Numbered from the stretch's first letter, positions 42,813-50,044 are shown. The stretch: DNA of 64,000 nt from Scilla litardierei (GCA_030789695.1 CM061132.1:148250597-148314596); one strand, 5' to 3'. Program-made: numbers and translations. Notes: a model not told the origin generated them from the letters alone.

Positions 42813-45783
42813 AAGTGTTCCTAGGGTGCCTCCTTTTTTGTAAACTCCATGTATCTTTTCCATATATATATATATATATGAGATGATATGTTTGGCTCAT
42901 TATTTTCTGATGTGATCTCTTATGTGTATATGTTGCGTAATTTTGTCTCTCTTTACTATTTCATATATATGTTGTGTGTTGAGACCATTGCATGATTAAT
43001 GTTGATACTGGACTTCTATTCATTTAATCAACTAAGTTTTCTAGCTTTTGATGCGCTTTGATATGTATGTGTGTGATACACTTTCATGTTTTCTTGATTT
43101 GCTATTAGTATCACATTAAAAACGTATCACATTCTTTATACTCCAATGATTGTTTTAGTTTTATTTAGCACTATTGTTGTTTCTATACTCTCCCTTTTTG
43201 GAAAATGCCAAAGGGGAGAGAAATAAACAAATCATAATTTTGTGCTAATTATGAGCTAAACTTGAATCTAAGATTGAAGTTGACTTAGATTCAGGAGGAG
43301 TAAGATATAATGCATTTGGATTCAAAAATCCAAAATTCTAATACTTCAATTCATATCATTCATATATATCATACTAATGCTTTAATTTGATCTCTAGATG
43401 TCCATATATTTATTGACTAACTTGATTGGCATATATGTAGGAGTAAGTATTCTTAAGCACAATTATTTATCTTTTTGTTTTTGTTTGTTTGTCATCATCA
43501 AAAGGGAGGAGAATGTTGAGTATTGGACTTCTCCCTACTTGGTTTTGATGATGTGCAAACATAAGTACTTGTGACTAATCTACTGCATGCAGTTAATCCA
43601 TTGCCAAGCTAATCATGAAGATCAAATAGCAATGGATGACTACCAAGATCAATCAAAGCTCAATGAATTGAAGATTGGATGATAAAGCTGAAGAATGAAG
43701 CTTCAAAGACTTCAAGGCCATTCAAGAGAAGGAAATGAAGCATATATACAATGTAAATTTTTTATGCTTTCATTTCACTTGATTAGAATGTAGCCGTGTA
43801 GTAGAACTATCTTAGAGCTCACACACTTTACTTTATCTAGCCTATAATGTCAACTCTTCATTCCCTTTACTGTGCATTTTTTATTTTTAACAGGCGACTG
43901 AAGAACAAAATGCAGGCGACTGAGAATTGTTCTACAGTCGACTGCAATGCACGTGTTTTGACTTAGGTTTTTGGGCTCTTCTGTATTCAACTTCAACAGG
44001 TGACTGATGTACAAACTATAGGTGCCTGTCTAGTTTCAGGCGCCTGTGACTTGTTAGTCAGTCGCATGTCTCCTCTTGACCAAAGATCCAATGATCTGTC
44101 AATTTTGCACTTGTGCACACCGACGACTGAAGTTGGTTTTCCAGTCGCCTGCCCATGGTACAGACGCCTGTGGATACCACAACAGTCGCATGTCCATCAC
44201 TTGCCCAGAACTTTCATTTTGGCAAGTTACGCACTTGTGCACAGAGACGACTGAAGTTGGTTTCCCAGTCGCCTGTCAATGGCACAGGCGACTGTGGATT
44301 TCACATCAGTCGCATGTCCAAGATACCCAGAATTCTTACTCTCTGTCAACTTTCGCACTTTGCCACACAATCGCCTGTAGAAGGTTTCTCATTCACCAAT
44401 GGTTTTCAGGCGCCTGTACAACCTTCATCAGTCGACTGTTTTACGTGGTAAGTTACCGTTTGAATTCTCACCTACCCTCTGACACAACGCAGCAGGCGAC
44501 TGCGATTTCTTCATCAGTCGCATATCCTGGCTGTAAATTCTATCCGTTGGCTCTTTCCACACGGATTTCAAAGGGGGTTTTCGGTATTTTGTTTGAGGGT
44601 TTAGAGAACTCATAAAAGGGTCTCCTACTGTTCCATTGGAGATCTCTTGGAACCCTTAAGAATTCATTGATCTCATTTGTAAGCTCTCAAGCTCTCATTT
44701 TCTATAAGCCCAAGAATCTCATTCTCTCTTGCTTTCCAACCTAGAATCAAAGTTGATATCCTCTAGGCATTTGGTGATGACAAGTAAAAGGGCTTCACTC
44801 TCTTCTTTGAAGAGATCAAAACTCACTTCACTTTGTTCCTTCAAGTTTTACTTCAAGGCATATGTGTTTGTAAGTGTTTACATTTCGAATTTCATTATCT
44901 TGTATTTCGATTTCACTCTCGGTTTGTGAGAGTGTGTTTGCTTGATCCCAAGTTGTGGGAGTCAAGGACATCGATTGTTGTTTGATTACACTTGTAGGGT
45001 TGCTACAAGTCGGTTTAAAGGAAACGTCCCTTCATTTTTCCTCAAAATAGGCTATGAGAGTGAGTAGTAGTGGAGTCCCCACTATTTTTGACATGCAAAG
45101 CAAATAGTTGAGTGCCCTTGCTACCACACACTCTCATAGCTAATTTTATTTTAAATGAGCTGGCAGTTCATAATTCTATTTCCCCACGGATGGATGGATG
45201 AAAAAATTAGTATCATACGTCGTATGAGGCACAATCTCATTGGTAAGAGAGATTTATCCCTAGAATTGATTTGGCTATGTTTATCGAGTTATTTTTGCAA
45301 CATTGTGAATCAGCAGTCACCTAAACTGAAAAATCCTGTCCTATACTCCTACTGGCCGCAATATGTAAAATGGTTTTATCTTTTGAGATCCTTGTTAAAA
45401 TACGAGCAAGATAAATGAAAGGTTTATGGTCCTTCGATGAGAACTACACAGTATTTTTCCTAATCCATGTTACAACATGAAATTATGTTATTCATTTTCA
45501 CTCAATGTTGAGGTTCACCGCTCTTTTTCATTGTTTTGTAGATTGCGCCAGATTGGAGGCAGGCACTGTCCCTGAAGAAGGTGGTGGAAGATAAAATTGC
45601 AAAAGGTCAGATTGATCCCTCGTATATTTACGTTTTTCTTTTCAATTGACTTCCATCTCTCTGCAACTCAGTGGCATAACACCTTTGTTTGGCACAGACG
45701 GCGTGATTGGCATAGGCATTGCTGCCACAGCCGTGACTCTCGTGGTTGGCGGAATTGCTGCTGCTGTAGCTCGGAAGAAGTGA
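15143..45783 (+). CDS. FIS1: FIS1, mitochondrial/peroxisomal fission 1 protein (five exons)
   Basis: Exons are 15143-15235, 17795-17924, 18159-18280, 45542-45605 and 45698-45783, all with GT-AG borders and compatible phases, totalling 495 bp (164 residues plus TGA). The start is the first ATG, in a good context (gcaATGG). The protein begins [13 protein letters not shown] and has the family's TPR-like helical bundle ([37 protein letters not shown]). It ends in one hydrophobic segment (about residues 138-159) followed by ARKK, the pattern of a tail-anchored outer-membrane protein. In plants FIS1 works with dynamin-related DRP3 and PEX11 in mitochondrial and peroxisomal division. Length matches the family. 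Intron lengths are 2559, 234, 27261 and 92 bp. Intron 3 is filled with transposons, yet every exon is intact, so the gene is probably functional. Confidence 0.93.
18610..19090 (-). mobile_element. L1-type LINE 3' fragment
   Basis: A minus-strand frame (19078-18815) includes '[19 protein letters not shown]' and ends 'SNWDILDNG', the C-terminal tail of plant LINE reverse transcriptases after the zf-RVT domain. It matches in style the larger LINE at 51008-52330, which has 'VWHIWRERNSRIF' and 'FENWGIR'. Sequence left of 18815 would be the 3' UTR. The copy is 5'-truncated, which is usual for LINEs. Confidence 0.75.
19190..20102 (+). mobile_element. Helitron-like element with repeated terminal module
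   Basis: The 3' end has a hairpin (GTGCC-GGCT-GGCAC, 20076-20089), then 10 bp, then CTAA before a T at 20103. This fits the Helitron CTRR terminus and A/T insertion site. A module ('gtggaaataat...aaagattt...atcttaaa') occurs three times (about 19735, 19840 and 20015). The words 'tacgctaatttgttgttccg' and 'gcgccgaaggcgccc' recur between them. The left end is uncertain, and no RepHel coding sequence is present. Confidence 0.5.
20103..20629. other. Residual FIS1 intron sequence
   Basis: An (AT) run directly follows the Helitron-like end, then AT-rich sequence with no recognised feature up to the Athila target duplication cacaa (20625-20629). Confidence 0.5.
20928..21300. repeat. Array of ACTCGGCCGAGT palindromes in the Athila LTR
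   Basis: About eleven copies of 'cactcggccgagtg' or one-base variants are spaced 15-100 bp apart, ending about 80 bp before the TATTTAA box. The same array is in the 3' LTR (about 30738-31110). Confidence 0.9.
21778..22075 (+). other. Five stem-loops sharing one loop sequence (LTR R/U5 region)
   Basis: Loops of 14 nt, consensus TTGCAAGAGATTGG, lie at 21785, 21865, 21923, 21976 and 22049. Each is flanked by different but complementary arms: TTGGGAT/ATCCCAA, TCGGT/ACCGA, TACCCGT/ACGGGTA, a 13-bp arm pair with one mismatch and one G-T pair (21963-21975 with 21990-22002), and a 13-bp pair with one mismatch (22036-22048 with 22063-22075). The 3' LTR repeats all five at an offset of 9813. The arrangement fits a structured RNA in the element's 5' leader; its function is unknown. 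Confidence 0.75.
22440..22457 (+). other. Primer binding site (tRNA-Asp type)
   Basis: TGGTGCCGTTGCCGGGGA differs at one base from the complement of the 3' end of plant tRNA-Asp, the primer typical of Athila and related gypsy lineages. It starts 7 bp after the LTR. Confidence 0.85.
22575..23540 (+). pseudogene. Athila gag (retrotransposon gag domain), broken
   Basis: The frame opens at ATG 22575 ([20 protein letters not shown]). It contains the gag core with '[17 protein letters not shown]' and '[19 protein letters not shown]', then '[18 protein letters not shown]' and 'FYNGL'. An in-frame TAG (23142-23144) interrupts it, and a 2-bp insertion at about 23535 shifts the frame into the following ORF. 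The product would be the nucleocapsid/capsid precursor. These lesions mean this copy cannot make full-length Gag. Confidence 0.88.
23537..25337 (+). pseudogene. Athila gag C-terminus and aspartic protease, frameshifted
   Basis: The first part (23537-24670) has a Pro/Gln-rich linker, then '[11 protein letters not shown]', '[13 protein letters not shown]' and '[14 protein letters not shown]'. The last is the Athila protease active site, with DLGAS where many retroelements have DSGA or DTGA. A small duplication near 24630 shifts the frame. The second part (24636-25337) continues the protease with '[10 protein letters not shown]' and '[20 protein letters not shown]', then ends in an acidic tail. 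Reverse transcriptase should follow but is absent; a typical post-integrase spacer begins directly. Confidence 0.88.
25338..26522 (+). promoter_or_regulatory. Internal promoter-like region: palindrome array plus TATA box
   Basis: About nine copies of ACTCGGCCGAGT-type words lie at 25664-25980, the same word as in the LTR array. TTATATATAAA follows at 25984-25994, and then a CT-rich leader (26020-26200). The leader has an intron-like acceptor (tttgcag, 26351) and donor (ttcag/gtaca, about 26455). This precedes the third ORF by about 530 bp. It could drive a separate transcript for that ORF, which is inference. Confidence 0.55.
26693..28522 (+). CDS. Third ORF of Athila (ATHILA ORF-1 / env-like family), 609 codons
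   Basis: The open frame from ATG 26693 to TAG carries the fold seen in ATHILA ORF-1 proteins: '[20 protein letters not shown]', 'LEVLSSI', '[20 protein letters not shown]'. A hydrophobic '[16 protein letters not shown]' segment lies near residue 220. The later half is Ser/Thr/Pro-rich, followed by a heptad-like helix (about residues 525-580) and a proline run. An upstream ATG at 26523 begins a basic '[11 protein letters not shown]' N-terminus in another frame; a one-base shift near 26575 probably separated it from this ORF. The protein's role is unknown; env-like naming rests on position only. It is long and open although gag-pro is broken and pol is missing. Confidence 0.8.
   Translation: MGITFRNDAQRVRFERIAHRSIVPSRFAHLADLDRLGVLEGLLTLYDNVGWRDFLAVSADTFIRPTLEVLSSIDRTPGGCTFRLMDRECEFTLDMLRAFFQWPAVPVPDRAYAPTHIPPPSFDTSTFWTRITGSHLGFDPSRAKASAILHPCLRIAQRLMTTTFLARYEPGTMSTPELYMLYAMTRPRVLDRGSDNLVPAVEIDIASWFLDRIIISVGAHSPICCGGLIMLLALMTGVDLPDNLRRAPGPTALSIDVMARMKMLRPHGQQHWVWLHGPFSADYMVLPSPARTHIGPAHVDWLPAMDPLIPAAYVLEAEGAEQAPPAPVDPVIPQPEPALSAPPDTSVHTSVSVGSTLAESSTTSTTTPTTAVPISVEPIFSLLPERPPTILESGESSFAAVVETLSSLISAGVSPFGTYTSSPVVDLSVSTAAVFTESVVASVPASVSLTSPASSSNILPSTSAAAAAAASTQPAFQPHTEAGHPLVSTAPFPHYPAGPILYASRQRQPRPSQPRHVRPSAPPPPDTLLQSIRALEGAVSGLRGDFRALSAMVSTVQSHVVMLPDIQACLNQILTRLPPLHPPTQQTPPPPPPPPPPTPQDGDDAAPPA
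28523..30444 (+). other. Athila 3' noncoding region with repeated AGCTTGGGGGA motif
   Basis: T-rich sequence has no coding match. AGCTTGGGGGA occurs at 28845, 29862 and directly before the 3' LTR (30431-30444), where it acts as the polypurine tract; another copy is at 25191. A hairpin with loop 'attgaggac' (about 28818-28840) precedes the first of these. Confidence 0.7.
30445..32247 (+). repeat. 3' LTR of the intronic Athila element
   Basis: This is a near-identical partner of 20630-22433. The five hairpins (31591-31888) are unchanged, while several palindrome units differ by single transitions. Confidence 0.93.
32248..32317. other. 70-bp spacer between the two intronic retrotransposons
   Basis: It begins with the Athila target duplication cacaa and continues as presumed old intron sequence up to the Sirevirus LTR. 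Confidence 0.6.
32318..34109 (+). repeat. 5' LTR of the Sirevirus
   Basis: The 1792-bp LTR contains about a dozen and a half CAGKCGMCTG-type words (32720-33360) followed by a TATAAAAG box (33440-33447). A degenerate tRNA-Met primer site (TTGGTTGCAGAGC) follows at 34111. Confidence 0.88.
34139..35980 (+). pseudogene. Sirevirus gag, broken
   Basis: The ATG at 34139 opens '[14 protein letters not shown]'. It includes the copia gag segment with '[20 protein letters not shown]' and '[20 protein letters not shown]'. A stop follows near 34707, and the zinc knuckle near 35020 has a TGA in place of the usual Gly codon. A long acidic, coiled-coil-like C-terminal extension (35211-35501 and 35552-35980) is in two more frames. 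Long gag extensions are typical of Sireviruses. Confidence 0.82.
36203..39561 (+). pseudogene. Sirevirus pol (protease, integrase, reverse transcriptase, RNase H), broken
   Basis: Domains appear in copia order. The protease has '[14 protein letters not shown]' (about 36567). The gag-pre-integrase segment has '[15 protein letters not shown]' (about 36950). The integrase core has '[19 protein letters not shown]' (about 37150-37250). Reverse transcriptase shows '[14 protein letters not shown]', '[20 protein letters not shown]', '[13 protein letters not shown]' and YVDDIIF (38082-38735). RNase H shows '[14 protein letters not shown]', 'TEAEYIVAG' and '[11 protein letters not shown]' (39105-39561). 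Many stops and frameshifts separate these blocks, so no functional polyprotein can be made from this copy. Confidence 0.9.
39562..40492 (+). promoter_or_regulatory. Spacer before the Sirevirus third ORF with palindrome array
   Basis: At least nine CAGTCGACTG / CAGGCGACTG / CAGGCACCTG-like words lie at 39833-40178, the same word family as in the LTR. A CT-rich leader-like stretch follows (40260-40490). No strong TATA box is visible; 'cctatatc' near 40228 is a weak candidate. Confidence 0.5.
40493..42125 (+). pseudogene. Sirevirus third ORF (env-like / putative plant transposon protein)
   Basis: A basic start '[17 protein letters not shown]' at ATG 40493 is cut by a frameshift (near 40560) and a TGA (near 40608). 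From about 40611 the frame is then open for roughly 500 codons to 42125. The middle part (about 40860-41600) is globular, with '[20 protein letters not shown]', '[13 protein letters not shown]' and '[19 protein letters not shown]', resembling the 'putative plant transposon protein' domain found in retroelement third ORFs. The C-terminal part is Ser/Pro/Ala-rich with '[20 protein letters not shown]'. No clear signal peptide or transmembrane segment supports a true envelope role. Its N-terminal lesions probably inactivate it. Confidence 0.7.
42330..42880. mobile_element. Palindromic element in an (AT)n tract, with flanking duplication
   Basis: The unit 42376-42780 is nearly one palindrome: arms of about 185 bp starting GGGTAAAGTGTTCCTAGGGT with a loop of about 30 bp. 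(AT)n lies on both sides. A further partial arm (42808-42833) follows. Then comes a second copy of the pre-insertion sequence 'ttttttgtaaactccatgta' (42300 and 42834) and another (AT)n. It interrupts the Sirevirus 3' spacer. No coding sequence. Confidence 0.8.
42881..43513 (+). other. Sirevirus 3' spacer with purine tracts
   Basis: Purine tract 1 is 'gccaaaggggagagaaata' near 43209. The terminal purine tract 'aaaagggaggagaa' (43500-43513) abuts the 3' LTR. Repeated purine tracts before the 3' LTR are known in Sireviruses. Confidence 0.65.
43514..45024 (+). repeat. 3' LTR of the Sirevirus (3'-truncated)
   Basis: It matches 32318-33847 and then stops at 'ggtttaaagga'. The box matching the 5' LTR TATAAAAG reads CATAAAAG here. 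The palindrome words recur at 43890-44520. Confidence 0.88.
45052..45142. mobile_element. About 90-bp hairpin MITE-like element
   Basis: Ends are inverted: 'ggctatgagagtg' at 45050 and 'cactctcatagc' near 45130, flanked by TA on each side. That would fit a TA-target (Stowaway-like) MITE, but the copy is short and the boundary call is tentative. It lies just after the truncated Sirevirus LTR. Confidence 0.45.
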
Positions 45784-46204
45784 AAGAATCATCAAGAGAC
45801 AGCGTCGCCAACTTTTTTTCCCCGTTGATGGTAGTAATGCCTTTCAGTCTTTCACTGCCCAGTTGCCCGACATGTTCAAATAATATTATTACGAGGATTT
45901 AACTTCACCTACTAGGTTATGCTGCCTGTAAAAAAGAGACATGCCTACATGCATTTTTTATTTCTTTTTTCTTTGTGTATGTAAATGTGATTTTTCTATT
46001 TCATGTTTTCTCCTATCTTGTTTTACTGGGAGAGGCTGTATTTCCAGTTGGATGATAGATGCATTGGGATGGTGTTTTTTTTGAACTCCTCTGTATATTT
46101 CGTATTGACTGCATGTGCGTGTTTTTTGGTTTGAAATTATTCTGTGGGCCGATGAGAAGCAGTAAACAACCCAGAAATTATACACGAAGATTTCTATTTT
46201 TTAT
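45784..46204 (+). other. FIS1 3' untranslated region
   Basis: T-rich sequence after the FIS1 stop, with 'aataatattatt' near 45880 as a possible polyadenylation element. No other feature seen. Confidence 0.5.
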
Positions 46205-46213
46205 TTTTAAATT

Positions 46214-46977
46214 GAGTGATGTTAGTTGCACCGCATCTATTTCTAACTACACCGCAAATCTTATTTCACCGCACATATTTTTTTCTACCAAAAATATTGA
46301 CTTTTTTTAACTCGCTTCTCTTCCAAATCCTTGAGATAAAAATAAGCCAATTGCATTGATTACAACAACTGAGGAATGAACATATGGTTACATCAACAGA
46401 CGTGTAAGTTAATTACATTTCCGGATGAAAGTAAGACTGAAAAACAAAATTTCCTCTGGGCAAAATTGAGGATCACCTTGACATCATCGTTGGTGTTATC
46501 ACGATCGAACCAAGCATACTTCAAATTCTGAAAAACACACAGGACACACAGGACGTGTCTGATACTCATGCGGACATGTGTAAATCACTTGTAAATCACG
46601 ACTCATGACATGAATGTTAGTGTTGCATAGATATGCATCTGTTCTTTAGCAAGGAAGGAGTTGAACCCAAAGCTGACCCAAGAACATGTCCTGCATAGAT
46701 AATCTATGTATAGACAAATTAGTATTTTTATTGGTTTGATGATGTTACAACAATCAATCGAACGAAGACGACACCATCTGTTAATAAACTTACGGCTGGT
46801 GTAATCTATGTAACCATCTGCTCATTCCTTGGTTGTTGTAAACTATGAGACAATTGGCTTTTTTTCCCTCAAGGATTTTGTAAAGAAAGGAGAGGTTTAA
46901 AAAAGTCAAAAATAATTTGCGGTGAAATAAGATTTGCGGTGTATTCAGAAATAGGTGCGGTGCAACTAACATCACTC
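46214..46977. mobile_element. 764-bp Mutator-type MITE with 9-bp target duplication
   Basis: Long inverted termini (about 195 bp, 46214-46410 and 46785-46977) start GAGTGATGTTAGTTGCACCG at both ends. A perfect 9-bp direct repeat ttttaaatt flanks the element (46205-46213 and 46978-46986). Length of termini and duplication both fit a Mutator-like element. The 370-bp centre codes for nothing recognisable. It lies just downstream of FIS1. Confidence 0.9.
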
Positions 46978-46986
46978 TTTTAAATT

Positions 46987-47696
46987 CCCTGCTGTTGCTC
47001 TTTTGGGTTTTGTGGATTATTTGCACTTATTTGCAGTAATTTGTGGGTTCTTGCGATTGCTAGGAAAAAGATGCAGACGAGAATGGAAATATTGCAAAAT
47101 CTGCGGCGAGGGGCCATGCTGCAGGCTGCCAATGCTGAATGAAAGAAAATATTGGGCGAGGAATTTATGAAACTTGCACAATCAATTCCAATGTTGGGTA
47201 AAACATCCGAAAACAAAGAGGATCATATTGACCTGAGAATTTGTTTCTTATACCCAACTTCTACCCAATGTTGAGAGTAAAAGCATTGCTCAATTGAAGA
47301 TTAGAGTTACAGAAAAGACACTTGGTTAGGTCTACGGAGTTTTAGGAGAATAAGTGGATTTTATCGCAAACATATCCATATCCGCTTAGGCAACATTCAG
47401 TTTTTCAATTTCCACACTCATTGGTTCTTTTCTAAAATCTGTTCGATCTGCGGAAATTGATTACTTATCCTTATAAAATCGCTTAGGCAACAAACTGGCT
47501 GGTTTTGGACCAAATTCAAATTTCAAAGCTGGACCAAATTTCAAAGCTCACATTCATGGTTTCAAAGCTCCCTTTTTTTTGAATTAAATCTTGACCCTTA
47601 GATGCAAAGGATGTGGATGCATCCTGATCGTTGTTGATGACTGGGACTTATCCGAGTCAACCCTAGGATTCAAAAAAGTTGTGTTTTACATAATAG
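46987..47696. other. Unassigned sequence
   Basis: An exon-like stretch after 'gcgattgctag' (47063) reads open for about 25 codons, but I do not recognise it. The rest has short local repeats (for example 'tttcaaagct' near 47520-47570). No gene is supported. Confidence 0.4.
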
Positions 47697-47965
47697 ATAG
47701 TCATAACACGTGCCCGCGAGCACGGTTCATTTAAGATTTTCCCTCGCGAAATCTGCGTTCGCCAATTTTTTTAAAAGAACAAAAAATTCGTAAAAATATT
47801 TAACGGCACGGGCGCCTTCGGCGTTGGAGCTTTCGGCGCAGCACAACAAATTCAGGTGTCTTTGGCGCGGAACAACAAATTAGCGTAAAAAAATTAATTT
47901 AGCGTGCGCCTTCGACGCAGAACAATAAATTAGCGTAAAAAAATTTAGCGGACGCCTTTGGCCAA
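47697..47965 (-). mobile_element. Helitron-like 3' end with GCGCCGAAGGCGCC repeats
   Basis: On the minus strand the sequence ends '...atcttaaatgaaccgtgc', then a hairpin (47723-47710), then 'gtgttatga' and CTAT at 47700-47697. This is the same terminal module as 20040-20102. Inside are repeats of 'tacgctaatttgttgttccgcg' and a 'gcgcc-ttcggcg' word (47805-47960). The terminal CTAT departs from CTRR, so it is probably mutated. The other end was not located. Confidence 0.5.
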
Positions 47966-48640
47966 ATAAGCAGTCAATTTATATCGTCCATTTCAAAACC
48001 AAGGATGAGATGATTGTTTAACCCCTACTCATTGTGGGCCCCGCATTCATTCCACCGCCATCAGCTAGCGCCCTGGCTTGTATAATCGAGGTGGAGCAAT
48101 GTGCAACATATTATGGTGTTTAAGAGGCAATTAATAATTAAGCCATCTGAAAGTTTATTCATAGCTTAAATTCTGGTTCAATAATCAACGAGACAAAGGA
48201 GATTTTTATCCTCATGACATTTGGAAAAATATCGTGGTTCATCCAATTTCGTGAATGCAAACATACTCTATTCATGGTTTTCTACTTTAATACACTCTTT
48301 TCGTGAATGCAAACAAACATCTGGACCATTAAATGGTGGGTCCCCGCATTCATTCCCACCCAGCAAAAGCAAAGAGAGAGACTAATGGGTGTGTTTTCCA
48401 GAAAGAATAGTAGGGGGTACTTAATCTAATGATGGGACCTTGCTTCTCCCAAGGTTTTCCCCAAAATACAAATCCATTCCCTCCAAAATTTACAACAAAC
48501 ACTCATCTCAACCGTTGATTCCCCAAGATTAAATCCAAACTGTCTTTCTATCAACCCTTTTGTCCTAGTCATCTCTAGGATTTTTAAGATCCTACCTCAT
48601 AAAAATAGATAGATATATATATAGATATATCGATAGATAC
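47966..48640. other. Unassigned AT-rich sequence
   Basis: I see no coding or structural feature apart from a short 'agatatat' run near 48610 that borders the next palindromic element. It may belong to the Helitron-like element. Confidence 0.4.
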
Positions 48641-49398
48641 GATCTTATGACCCCCAAATATAACCCCCAAAATAACCCCCTCCCGTGGCCCTCCATCATG
48701 CGGATCAGCGGTCCGGATCGTCCCCTCCAACTCACGCATGAGAAATTGAATTTCTCTCGCGAGAAATTCAATTTCTCGCTCAAAAAGTTTCAGATGTTAC
48801 TTAATTAATCCGCTTAGTTTATCCACCATTCTCCCCACTTTAAAAATGATTTCCGGCCAAACGAGTGGACATCTTAACATAAAAATTAGGTTTTCCGTCC
48901 CCCATCGTCCTCCCGATCAGAACGCACAGTGTGAAGCCACGGTTTCGATGAGGTTTCGGGGACTGAAACCCAACCTTGCATGGACGGACTGAAACCCCAG
49001 GTTTCAGTCCGTTCAGCAGGCGTCCAGGCACTGCTGAACGGACTGAAACCTTTGGTTTCAGTTCGTCCAGGCACTGAAACCTTGGGTTTCAGTCACCGAA
49101 ACCTCACTGAAACCGAAGCTTCACACTGCGCATTCTGATCGGGAGGACGAGGGGGGACGGAAAAACTAATTTTTATGTAAAGATGTCTCGGTTGGCCGGA
49201 ATTCATTTTTAAAGTGGGGAGAAGGGTGGATAAACTAAGCGGATTAATTAAGTAACTGATGAAGACTTTTTGTGCGAGAAATTGAATTTCTCGCGATTTC
49301 TCTCCATCGTCTCTCTCAACCATTAGGTGATCCGTGCCGTTGATCTACGTCGATCGTGTGGCCAAGGGAGGGGGTTATATTAGGGGGTCATTTGATCC

Positions 49399-49399
<1 letters not shown>
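48641..49399. mobile_element. Large foldback element (about 760 bp) next to an (AT)n tract
   Basis: The arms (about 48641-48975 and 49060-49399) are inverted copies. They contain 'gaccccc', 'ataaccccctccc', 'gcgagaaattcaatttctcg' and 'acttaattaatccgcttagt'. The centre has repeated 'ggtttcagt' words in both orientations (48930-49110). No coding sequence. Confidence 0.8.

Positions 49400-49448
<49 letters not shown>
49400..49448. repeat. (AT)n microsatellite
   Basis: An uninterrupted AT run between the foldback element and a Helitron-like element. Confidence 0.95.
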
Positions 49449-49450
<2 letters not shown>

Positions 49451-50028
49451 TATAAAATAGGGATGTTATCAAGAGATGGACAAGAGAAATTGTATACAGA
49501 GAATTTGGAAAAGAGTATATACATCTATTATATAAAAGAGGGATGTTATCAAGAGAAATTGGACAAGAGAATTGGGATAAGAGAATTTGGATATCTATTA
49601 TATAAAAGAGGGATGTTATCAAGAGAAATTGTCTATTCTATATTTGATGAAGATTTTGAATTATGTCCTACTAGGAGATCACTAGGACAAACAAAAATGA
49701 GTTGGAATTTTGGAACTTTGGGAGAAACCTTGGGGGAAGTTTTAATTTTAGTGGGAGTTTTGAAATTTTGATGGGAGTTTGAAATTTAATGTTTGAAAGA
49801 TATTTTATCATCATGGCACCAAAAGTTTGAATTTGAAAAATCTATGAAACAATTGGGGGGAAGTTTGTATTTTAGGGGGAAACTCTTGGTGGGGAGAAAA
49901 TGAAATCATTTATTTTTTTTGGGGGAACTACATAATAATTATTGTGCTTTAATTTTGGGGGGAACTAAAATTTTGAGGATGTGAATATCTTAAATAAACC
50001 GTGTCCTATGGACATGGGTAATGACTAG
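49449..50028 (+). mobile_element. Helitron-like element with triplicated 5' end
   Basis: The 3' end has a stem (TGTCC-TAT-GGACA, 50002-50014) followed by 'tgggtaatgaCTAG' before T (50029), matching the Helitron terminus. The preceding 'atcttaaataaaccgtg' is shared with 20065-20080. At the left, 'TCTATTATATAAAAGAGGG'-like 5' ends occur three times (49449, 49524, 49594), each followed by 'atgttatcaagaga'. The inner two are preceded by A, as expected for insertion between A and T. No coding capacity. Confidence 0.6.
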
Positions 50029-50041
50029 TGTGTGTGTGTGT

Positions 50042-50044
<3 letters not shown>

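Larger units (their letters stand above)
32318..45024 (+). mobile_element. Sirevirus (SIRE/Maximus-type Ty1/copia) with third ORF, decayed
   Basis: The left LTR (32318-34109, TGTTGAG...TTACA) and right LTR (43514-45024) match in order, but the right copy stops about 260 bp short of its 3' end. Between them are copia-order gag, protease, integrase, reverse transcriptase and RNase H, all with stops and frameshifts, then a spacer, a long third ORF and a terminal purine-tract region. The third ORF, repeated palindromes in the LTR and repeated purine tracts are Sirevirus hallmarks. The LTR copies carry several indels and many substitutions relative to each other, so this element is older than the Athila beside it. 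No target duplication can be tested. Confidence 0.9.
18281..45541 (+). other. FIS1 intron 3, 27.3 kb, filled by transposable elements
   Basis: The donor is gtatgt after exon 3; the acceptor is ttgttttgtag before exon 4. In order the contents are a LINE fragment (minus), a Helitron-like element, a complete Athila-type element (plus), a Sirevirus (plus) and a mini-MITE. Apparent original intron sequence remains at about 18281-18600, 20103-20629, 32248-32317 and 45143-45541. Both large retroelements lie in the sense orientation. Confidence 0.9.

Noticed and set aside
47063..47150. Possible exon after an acceptor-like site
   Set aside because: About 25 codons before a stop, no recognisable residues and no partner exon.
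49334..49771. 145-codon frame with an (IY)n run
   Set aside because: The (AT)n microsatellite translates as alternating Ile-Tyr; not a protein.
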